A stretch of 12,523 bases of DNA from Methylomonas sp. (GTDB taxonomy: Bacteria; Pseudomonadota; Gammaproteobacteria; Methylococcales; Methylomonadaceae): positions 1 through 12,523 of the forward strand of contig JAQTYP010000046.1 of assembly GCA_028688235.1 (NCBI GenBank). Direction: 5' to 3'. Below the pieces are notes generated by a model. That model was not told the origin of the DNA. It ran no database searches and saw only the letters and a program-made list of their open reading frames with translations. Within the stretch, counting starts at the first letter, position 1, and each line of letters starts with the position of its first letter. Shown one piece after another: positions 1 through 5,470 of the stretch. The position numbers and the translations under genes were made by a program.

Positions 1-173
1 TCTTCGGAAGTGGAGGAGGTGATGCCCAATACCCGCGTCAGTGGATCGTTGAACACGCTGAATGCGTATGCCTGGCCTATACACAAATGCACGGATAAGG
101 CAGCGGGCGGAACAAGCCATCGGCTATAACCGGACTTGGCGGTGATTCGCGATTTGGCAAAAAAGCCCGACAT
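1..173 (-). CDS. MFS transporter, OFA (oxalate/formate antiporter) type, N-terminal part
   Basis: The minus-strand reading frame from the ATG at 173 runs off the left window edge, giving 57 residues. The start is supported by an AAGGGGAT Shine-Dalgarno about 8 bases upstream. After a short basic N-terminus the protein reads YSRWLVPPAALSVHLCIGQ followed by AYAFSVFNDPLTRVLG. This is the first transmembrane segment and following loop typical of the OFA branch of the major facilitator superfamily, inner-membrane transporters of small carboxylates. The substrate cannot be told from this piece. It is transcribed leftward, away from the amidohydrolase at 706, and an insertion-sequence remnant lies between the two genes. 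Confidence 0.82.
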   Translation of the reverse strand, partial: MSGFFAKSRITAKSGYSRWLVPPAALSVHLCIGQAYAFSVFNDPLTRVLGITSSTSE

Positions 174-259
174 GTAAAATCCCCTTGATTTATCGGCTAT
201 GGGTTAAAGGCTGCAAACTATAGCAATCCGCTGACCAAAGGTCACGAGTTAACAGTTTT

Positions 260-590
260 GGCTCTATGTGAAATACAGTCGGTATTGCGAAACCCTTGCC
301 ATGAACAGTGAAGCATTATTTGGCATGGTTTTAGGCCAGCCTCTGGCAGGTCAACGATGTGACCTTTATACAACTGACGATTCAGCGGGTAGTGAGATTG
401 GTCCGCCGCGAGCTCGCGCTTTCCAGATCAAGCGAACGCGCCCAGTCCGGTTCATGCCACGGTTGAACAGCAATGGCAGCATTTGAGTTTCTTTGAACAT
501 ACCTGTTTTTCTGCATTGCGCAGTGCCGCGTATTGCCACGAGCAACGGCAAGGTGTTGAGCGTGAATAGCGGAGCAAAAACTTCTTTCAT
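260..590 (+). pseudogene. Decayed ISL3-like transposase, N-terminal part, with candidate left IS end
   Basis: No single frame is open, but pieces in successive frames read like the start of an ISL3-family transposase. MNSEALFGMVLG begins at 301. In another frame, the segment from about 411 to 510 contains SPVHATVEQQWQHLSFFEHT, which matches the family pattern CPVHxTxxKxWxHLxFFxH. From 511 the next frame continues LHCAVPRIATSNGKVLSVN, matching the family's following 'LHxRVPRV' stretch. At least three frame changes are needed, and the catalytic C-terminal part is absent. GGCTCTATGTGAAAT at 260-274 could be the left terminal inverted repeat, but no partner was found in the window. The element is inactive. 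The family call is from memory of the motif, not a search. Confidence 0.5.
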
Positions 591-705
591 TCCTGTTGGC
601 TTGAGTTGTTCCGTAAAGCTAATATTATGACGGAATTTTTACATGATACTGGAGACCCACTTCACGCGCACTCCGACAGACTCTCTCATTCAAAACCCGA
701 AATTC

Positions 706-1938
706 ATGACTACCCCTTCCCTCGACAACAAGCATTACAACCTATCCCGCCGGCGCTTCCTGGGATTCGCCGCGTCAGGCCTGATAGCCAACACTGCAAA
801 CGCATTCATGCGTTTAACCAATCCTTGTCTCGATCCCTACGAAACGCCGACTTCCGCATTAGAAAGAGCCGCTTGGCAGGGCGTAAATCCATCGGAATAT
901 TGGGATTGCCATGTCCACATCATAGGCTCGGGCGACGGTGGCAGCGGCATTACGCTCAATCCTGCCATGCATCAGCCGCTGCTGCATCCTGTCCAATCCG
1001 TACAGCACTGGTTTTATGCCAATGCGGCCTGCACCGGGCAAGGCAAGGGCCAGGACGAAGCCTTCGTCGCTCGCCTCGCGGCCTTGCTGGAAAGCATGCC
1101 CAAGGGGGCAAAGGCGATGTTGTATGCCTTCGATCGCGCCCATGGCGCCAACGGCGATGCCGACGAAGCCAGCAGTTTTTATTTCGTACCCAATAGTTAT
1201 GCCCAAAACCTGGCCCATCGTTATCCCGATCGTTTCGAATGGGTCGCCAGCATACATCCTTACCGGCTCGACTGCGTAGACGCCTTACAACAAGCCGCCG
1301 CCAACGGTGCGCGGGCCGTTAAATGGCTGCCGCCGGCGATGGGTATCGATCCGGCCTCGCCGCTCTGCGACCGCTTTTACAAGGCGGCCGCCGAACTCAA
1401 CATAGCCATCATCACCCACGGCGGCGAGGAGAAAGCCGTGCATGGCGCCGACCAACCGCTGTTCGGCAATCCGTTGCGTCTGAGACGGGCACTGGATGCC
1501 GGCGTCAAAGTGGTCATCGCCCATTGCGCAAGCTTGGGTAGCGATTTGGACGACGGCGGTAAGGAAGTCAGGAGTTTCGACTTGTTTGCCAAACTGATGA
1601 GTGAAAACCAATGGCAACATAATTTGTTCGGCGATATTTCCGCGATCGTGTTGCGCAACCGGAATACGGAAGTCGTCAAAACCTTGCTGACCGAAACCGC
1701 TTGGCACAGCCGCTTATTGTACGGTTCCGATTATCCTTTGACCGGCATTTTGCCGCTGATTTCACCGCAAAAATTTGCCGACGCCGGCCTTCTGGCAATA
1801 GAAGCCGTCGAGCCGCTGTTGACCTTGCAGGAATACCATCCGTTACGTTTCGATTTCGTCCTGAAACGCAGTTTGTCATGGCAAGGCAAGCGCTTTGCCG
1901 ACAACATCTTTGCCACTCGCCGCTTTTTTCAACCATAA
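706..1938 (+). CDS. Tat-exported amidohydrolase (Amidohydro_2, TIM-barrel metal-dependent hydrolase)
   Basis: A predicted 410-residue hydrolase. With the start at 706, residues 14-20 read SRRRFLG followed by a hydrophobic stretch ending near TANAF, a classical twin-arginine signal, so export of a folded, metal-loaded enzyme is likely. An in-frame ATG at 643 would add 21 residues. I prefer 706 because it gives a normal Tat n-region, although neither start has a strong Shine-Dalgarno. Metal-ligand motifs of the amidohydrolase superfamily are present in order: CHVH (His69, His71), VKWLPP (Lys206), IITHGGE (His238), VIAHCAS (His273) and YGSDYP (Asp342). The substrate is unknown; the Amidohydro_2 family includes decarboxylases and hydrolases of small aromatic or cyclic compounds. 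A decayed DUF2235 gene follows 67 bp downstream on the same strand. Confidence 0.82.
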   Translation: MTTPSLDNKHYNLSRRRFLGFAASGLIANTANAFMRLTNPCLDPYETPTSALERAAWQGVNPSEYWDCHVHIIGSGDGGSGITLNPAMHQPLLHPVQSVQHWFYANAACTGQGKGQDEAFVARLAALLESMPKGAKAMLYAFDRAHGANGDADEASSFYFVPNSYAQNLAHRYPDRFEWVASIHPYRLDCVDALQQAAANGARAVKWLPPAMGIDPASPLCDRFYKAAAELNIAIITHGGEEKAVHGADQPLFGNPLRLRRALDAGVKVVIAHCASLGSDLDDGGKEVRSFDLFAKLMSENQWQHNLFGDISAIVLRNRNTEVVKTLLTETAWHSRLLYGSDYPLTGILPLISPQKFADAGLLAIEAVEPLLTLQEYHPLRFDFVLKRSLSWQGKRFADNIFATRRFFQP

Positions 1939-2005
1939 CGAAACTAAAAACGGCAGTTGCCCACGAAACGATTTTTCCTGATTAAAACAATCCGGAGTAA
2001 ACCCC

Positions 2006-2203
2006 ATGAAAAAACGCATCGTATTTTGCGACGGCACCTGGAACAAGCCGATCAAAAATCGGACGACGGCCGGCCTTGCCCCACCAATGTCGCCAAGTTG
2101 TTCGAAGCAACTTGCCAGCAAGACAGCCAGGGCATTCAGCAACTGGCGCACTACATTCGCGGCGTAGGCACCAGGGGAGATGAAAAGTTCCGGGGAGGTA
2201 GGC
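2006..2203 (+). pseudogene. DUF2235 (Tle1-like alpha/beta hydrolase) N-terminal remnant, frameshifted and truncated
   Basis: The ATG at 2006 has GGAG about 8 bases upstream and reads MKKRIVFCDGTWNKP, the hallmark start of DUF2235 proteins, the family that includes type VI secretion phospholipase effectors of the Tle1 group. Around 2051-2055 the homology moves to the next frame (DQKSDDGRPCPTNVAKLFEA, then HYIRGVGTRGDEKFRGG). Inserting one G at the CCG-ATC junction would restore an uninterrupted domain start. Homology ends near 2203, so the catalytic Ser of the later GFSRG-type motif is missing. The gene is broken twice, by a 1-bp frameshift and by loss of the 3' part. Whether it was once an effector or a housekeeping hydrolase cannot be told. 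Confidence 0.75.
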
Positions 2204-2243
2204 GTCGTCTATCGATGTCGACTATCGAAGCGTAGAAATACAG

Positions 2244-2268
2244 CGCCCTCTCCCTTCGGGAAAGGGCG
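2244..2268. terminator. Hairpin, possible terminator of the minus-strand cNMP-domain gene
   Basis: CGCCCT (2244-2249) pairs with AGGGCG (2263-2268), and a further CCC-TTC-GGG can form inside. It lies about 20 bp past the stop codon of the minus-strand gene ending at 2288. There is no clear T-run after it in either direction, so it may instead be a stray intergenic palindrome. Confidence 0.3.
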
Positions 2269-2287
2269 GTTATTCGGGACGAAATCC

Positions 2288-2746
2288 TCAATCGTCGGCA
2301 TGTTCGTGAAAATACATCTGCAAGGCCATCTTGGTGCGCATATTGTTTCTACGAAAATAAGTAATGGTGTGCAGCAACAATTCCCGTAATACAAAATAGC
2401 CTTTTGCCGGATGGGTATCGAGATAGTCGATCAACTCCGGACCGCTAACCTTAAGTATATTGCATTCGGTAACGGCAGTAAACTGGGCACTACGCGGCTC
2501 TTTGTCGAATAAAGATAATTCGCCGAAAAAATCGTTGGCGGTCAAACGCGCAAGTTTGGCTGGTTCTTTGTATGCATCGTCATGCAGATTGTAGCTGACT
2601 TCGACTTCACCTTTTTGGATCAGGAACAAGTCCTGGCCTTCGTCGTCTTCGGCCAAAATCACGCTCTTAGCGGGAAAAACAAGTGTTTGAAATGGAACAG
2701 CATTAATAAAATCCTGATCGGTAAACAGGTTTGATAAATATTGCAT
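2288..2746 (-). CDS. Stand-alone cyclic-nucleotide-binding domain protein (Crp/Fnr sensor domain only)
   Basis: A 152-residue protein consisting of one cNMP-binding beta-roll. The start at 2746 is fixed by AGGAGGAAAG just upstream; an ATG 72 bases further out lacks such a site. The domain runs from about residue 18 to 125, with the phosphate-binding-cassette-like stretch GELSLFDKEPRSA at 75-87, including Gly75-Glu76 and Arg85-Ser86. The C-terminus (about 115-152) is helical and basic but too short for the helix-turn-helix of Crp/Fnr regulators, so it is probably not a DNA-binding factor on its own. The protein may sense cAMP or cyclic-di-GMP and act through a partner. It stands alone, with 186 bp of non-coding sequence upstream. 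Confidence 0.85.
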   Translation of the reverse strand: MQYLSNLFTDQDFINAVPFQTLVFPAKSVILAEDDEGQDLFLIQKGEVEVSYNLHDDAYKEPAKLARLTANDFFGELSLFDKEPRSAQFTAVTECNILKVSGPELIDYLDTHPAKGYFVLRELLLHTITYFRRNNMRTKMALQMYFHEHADD

Positions 2747-2932
2747 GGTACTTTCCTCCTGAAATGCTGACAAAAAACAACCAGAGTGGTTAGAACAAAC
2801 GCCGCAGCTTGCCTGCACTGACTATGGATTGCGTTTACATTAATCTAGCATAATTTTATAGAGATTCGGGTTGGCAGGCTCATTCGGGAAAATTCTTTTG
2901 TTCACGGTAGCGAACGATTGCATAACCAGGCC

Positions 2933-3418
2933 TCACGAATCGCAAGCGGCATTGGCGGCGAACATCGCATCCATTCTATGCTGATATTCGCTTGGGTCCA
3001 CATCTTCGATGTGGGTTGCAAGCAACCAATGGTGGCCGAAAGGATCAATCAATGCCCCCATGCGATCACCCCAAAATTGATCCGCCGGCGCCATGGCTTG
3101 CGTGGCACCGGCAGCCAGGGCATGGGCGAATACGGCATCGACGTCGCCAACGTACAGATGCAGCTTGACGCTGCTGCCGCCTAACGTTTTGGGCGATGTC
3201 GAGCTGGCATTGGGGTATTCGTCCGAAATCATGAAATTGGATTCGCCTATCTTGAACTCGGCATGGCCAATCTTGCCGTCCGCCATATTCAGACGCAGTA
3301 TTTCACTGGCACCGAAAGCTTGCCGATAAAAAGCCAACGCGGCATCGGCGTCTTCTACGGTCAGATAAGGGGTCACGCTGTGATAGCCATCGGGAATGGG
3401 TTTGGTAGCCTCGGACAT
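2933..3418 (-). CDS. PhnB-like VOC (glyoxalase/bleomycin-resistance fold) protein
   Basis: 161 residues. The start at 3418 is set by GGAGGAAAACC directly upstream, in preference to an ATG 48 bases further out. The protein opens with PDGYHSVTPYLTVEDADAA and contains GHAEF (51-55), FWGDRMG (115-121), DPFGHHW (125-131) and HIEDVDPSE near the end. These are the standard signatures of the PhnB/YdcG-like group of the vicinal oxygen chelate superfamily. Members of this group form dimers with paired beta-alpha-beta modules; many are of unknown function and some are related to dioxygenases or to fosfomycin/bleomycin resistance proteins. The neighbours give no clue to the substrate. The length is normal and the gene appears intact. 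Confidence 0.88.
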   Translation of the reverse strand: MSEATKPIPDGYHSVTPYLTVEDADAALAFYRQAFGASEILRLNMADGKIGHAEFKIGESNFMISDEYPNASSTSPKTLGGSSVKLHLYVGDVDAVFAHALAAGATQAMAPADQFWGDRMGALIDPFGHHWLLATHIEDVDPSEYQHRMDAMFAANAACDS

Positions 3419-3572
3419 GGTTTTCCTCCAGTTACGTTGATACAGGTAAAGAGCGCGGCATGGCAATTTAGACGAAATACGCCAAATTCATTCGCACAAA
3501 GCTCTAACGGACATTCTACGCCTAAAAAGACCAACCCCCGCACTATTAATCTTCTGTATTCGACGCCGCCGC

Positions 3573-3860
3573 TTGTCAGTCGGCTCTACCCGCGGCTTCG
3601 TACAGCTGACGGGACGGGCCAATTACGCAAAATATGGGGAACAGTTGAACCTGGATTTGGTGCATAACCCCAAACTCGCTAACGATCCCAAGATTGCAAC
3701 CCGGTTATTGGCGCTGTTTTTGAAAAACAACGCCAATAAAATTCGTCAGTCTCTGGCGGAATACGATCTAGCCGGCGCGCGCCGGGTGGTCAATGGCGAC
3801 AGCCATGGCCTGAACGACTTCAAAAATGCCTGCACCATACGAAACAGCCTGCTGGAATAA
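3573..3860 (+). pseudogene. C-terminal fragment of a chitinase/endolysin-like (GH19-type, COG3179) protein
   Basis: The open frame reads RGFVQLTGRANYAKYGEQL, then LANDPKIATRLLALFLK, AGARRVVNGDSHGLNDF and a natural-looking end at SLLE. This is the C-terminal half of lysozyme-like GH19/COG3179 proteins, which cleave chitin or peptidoglycan and occur as phage endolysins or secretion-associated lysins. The N-terminal half, which carries the catalytic glutamates, is absent. The frame begins in unrelated sequence at a weak TTG (3573), and no homologous coding was seen upstream. I read it as a truncated remnant, perhaps of a prophage or secretion locus. The family is fairly certain; its former role is not. 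Confidence 0.6.
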
Positions 3861-3934
3861 GTCATCGACCCGCCGGATCATCACCGTTTCGTTACTGGCA
3901 GCCAACCCTTCAATTTGGGCGCAACCGCCATACT

Positions 3935-4075
3935 CGCATTGCCGCCAGTTCACTGACTTTCGCCGGTGAAGGCGGCGCCTATTTGCGTTTCAAGCGGCAG
4001 CGTGCCTATATGGTCTACACCGTTATCGGCCGCGGCTGGGGCGAAAAAGCCGCAATCCTTTTAACTTTCAACTGA
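3935..4075 (+). pseudogene. Tail of an unrecognised ORF
   Basis: A 46-codon open stretch ends at the TGA at 4073. It reads RIAASSLTFAGEGGAYLRFK, then AYMVYTVIGRGWGEKAA, and is protein-like in composition, with alternating hydrophobic and charged residues suggesting beta-strands. There is no start codon or ribosome binding site, and the upstream sequence breaks it off. It lies between the endolysin fragment and the hairpin array. I do not recognise the family with confidence and list it only as a possible remnant. Confidence 0.25.
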
Positions 4076-4093
4076 AGTTTCCCAGAAATTAAT

Positions 4094-4290
4094 CTTGTTC
4101 CCAAACTCCAGTTTGGGAACAAGGCCTCGGAAGCTGTCGCTTCCTGTTATTCAACGATTGAAAGCCAGAGCTTTCAAGATTGGCGTTACCAAGCCGAAGC
4201 TTGGTAACGAGGAAAAATCGTTTCGCGTGGATTACAGAGCTGCCCGGCTAAAACGGTATCCGAGCATACCGGAGGATGGTTTTGAACCAT
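4094..4290. repeat. Cluster of six consecutive short palindromes (hairpin array)
   Basis: Six separate perfect stems follow each other within 197 bp. They are 4094-4123 (14-bp stem, 2-nt centre, around GTTCCCAAACT), 4129-4144 (GGAAGC/GCTTCC), 4158-4177 (TTGAAAGC/GCTTTCAA), 4184-4209 (CGTTACCAAGC/GCTTGGTAACG), 4254-4271 (CGGTAT/ATACCG) and 4276-4290 (ATGGTT/AACCAT). All have loops of 2 to 6 nt. The first and fourth resemble the 'GTTCCCA-agctt-TGGGAAC' type of dispersed palindrome that I associate with some methanotroph and cyanobacterial genomes (memory, not checked). The array has no constant spacer or repeat length, so it is not a CRISPR. Confidence 0.75.
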
Positions 4291-4469
4291 ACTTGTCTGT
4301 TCGTCCTTCACCCTGCCTTGTTACGTTCTTGTTACGCCGGGTTGTTATGATCGTGAAGAAGTGAAATTTAGGCGCTAATTATAGCCGTAAGCGGATTAAG
4401 CGTGGTTGGTTGGCGGCATGGATTTGGGAGCTTCTGGGTTCACGGTCCGATTAACGCAGCATAATTGAG

Positions 4470-4496
4470 CGGGCCGGGGTTTGTAACCCCGGCCCG
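4470..4496. terminator. Strong GC-rich hairpin, terminator-like
   Basis: CGGGCCGGGGTT (4470-4481) and AACCCCGGCCCG (4485-4496) form a perfect 12-bp stem with a 3-nt loop. On the plus strand it is followed by GACGTTTTGAC, with a run of only four T. No intact plus-strand gene ends just before it. It may insulate the 169-residue gene downstream from read-through, or it may belong to the palindrome collection of this stretch. Confidence 0.45.
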
Positions 4497-4574
4497 GACG
4501 TTTTGACAGGCTGGCAATTGGTAAAACTTTTCGGGCGGCTTGATTATTACAATTTACTTATAGAGGTATAAGGC

Positions 4575-5084
4575 ATGAAACAATGCACTATGATTAACGA
4601 CGGCACACAGTGTACGAATTGGGCTGTTAGCAAGGGGCTTTGTGCTGCATGTTCTGCCAAGAAAGAACAAGGAAAAGCACCTTTAAACTCAAGTGTTGTC
4701 ACGCCTAAATCAGAAGCAATCAAATGGACACATCAAGAATTAAAGAAGGTATTTGGTTCAGTTCAGAGTTTCGTCGACAAAACATATGGGGGAGAGTATG
4801 GGGGGGGCAACGCCGGGCAACACCATGTTCATAAGTTTGTTGATTCAGCCCATCTTAAACAGGGAAACAAAGAGCGCAAATTTTGGCAAGGTAAGCGTTT
4901 CGATCAAGGTATGTTTCTTGAGTGTATCGAATTTATAGTTAAAACAAAACTAAACAATAGTAAGCAGTTGTTATGTGCAATGATATTTGCTGCAGAAGCC
5001 AGTGGACGCCTCAACGCAGCGAGTCTGGATAAACTTATCGATGAGGTCAACAAAAAAGTACCCTCGGAATGGAAAGAGAACTGA
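4575..5084 (+). CDS. Unrecognised 169-residue protein with N-terminal zinc-finger-like Cys cluster
   Basis: I do not recognise this protein. The ATG at 4575 is preceded by AGAGGTATAAGGC, an acceptable ribosome binding site. Residues 4-26 hold four cysteines spaced C-x8-C-x9-C-x2-C (Cys4, 13, 23, 26) with the pattern GTQC-x-NWAVSKGLC. This resembles the small 'CxaxxxxGxxCxxxa...GxC' zinc-binding module found at the ends of assorted bacterial proteins. The remainder looks soluble and mostly helical, with a Gly- and His-rich turn near residues 75-90 (GGEYGGGNAG, then HHVH) and a hydrophobic helix near 110-150. The gene is clearly more A+T-rich than the operon to its right. It sits alone between palindromes and a mini-element, which suggests recent acquisition. 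A G8 run at 4800-4807 lies inside it. Confidence 0.65.
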   Translation: MKQCTMINDGTQCTNWAVSKGLCAACSAKKEQGKAPLNSSVVTPKSEAIKWTHQELKKVFGSVQSFVDKTYGGEYGGGNAGQHHVHKFVDSAHLKQGNKERKFWQGKRFDQGMFLECIEFIVKTKLNNSKQLLCAMIFAAEASGRLNAASLDKLIDEVNKKVPSEWKEN

Positions 5085-5091
5085 GAGAAAC

Positions 5092-5183
5092 AAAGGGGTC
5101 AGGTCTTTCGTTTTGCAATCATTAAATCGAAAACCGTAACATGTTATTGTACGTTTTGCTTGACTGAAAGACCAGCCCCCTTT
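5092..5183. mobile_element. Inverted-repeat mini-element (MITE/REP-like)
   Basis: AAAGGGGTCAGGTCTTTC (5092-5109) and GAAAGACCAGCCCCCTTT (5166-5183) are imperfect inverted repeats, matching at about 15 of 18 positions, that enclose 56 bp with no coding capacity. The 'GGGGTCAGG...' end is of the kind I associate with short elements mobilised by REP-associated tyrosine (IS200-like) transposases; that link is inference. The left arm begins only 7 bp after the stop codon of the 169-residue gene, so its transcript could form a large hairpin and act as that gene's 3' end. Confidence 0.55.
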
Positions 5184-5252
5184 CTTTCTTCTAAGGACAT
5201 TAAAAACCTCGGCCCTGACGAGTTCGACGGCTGAATGAGCAATGGATTATGA

Positions 5253-5351
5253 AAACATATTGTTTTCGATCCTCGGGAATGGCGAGCGGCCTATATTGTG
5301 GTCAAGCGCTGCTCACCGCCGCTTTGGAAGCGCAACAGGATGTCGCGATGA
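5253..5351 (+). pseudogene. IS4-family transposase scrap
   Basis: One frame reads VFDPREWRAAYIVVKR, then a short unrelated run to the TGA at 5349. This fits the conserved stretch near the C-terminus of Tn5/IS4-type transposases ('...F-x-REW-x-AxYIVxKR...PP...'). The catalytic segments, both ends and any start codon are missing, so only about 30 codons survive. It marks former transposition at the border between the patchwork region and the polyene operon. The family is named from the motif alone. Confidence 0.45.
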
Positions 5352-5470
5352 GATGGGTATAACGATGAGCGCAGCGCGTGGGAACGAGAATTCCGGCATC
5401 GTTTAGTCAGCCCGTTTGTACCACGATGACAGAGATGTTAAGTTGGTAACCCATATACTTAAGCAAAACG

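Noticed and set aside
606..1196. Plus-strand frame of 196 codons overlapping the amidohydrolase
   Set aside because: Arg-, His- and Ser-rich composition typical of a shadow frame. The overlapping frame encodes the metal-binding motifs.
4094..4290. CRISPR array
   Set aside because: The palindromes differ from each other and there is no constant repeat or spacer length.
4095..4364. 89-codon open frame across the hairpin array
   Set aside because: It reads through the palindromes, has no ribosome binding site, and its composition is explained by the repeats.
4503..4553. Promoter for the 169-residue gene: TTGACA at 4503-4508 and TACAAT at 4548-4553
   Set aside because: The two boxes are 39 bp apart, far outside the 16-18 bp spacing, and neither has a good partner at the right distance. 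Too weak to list.
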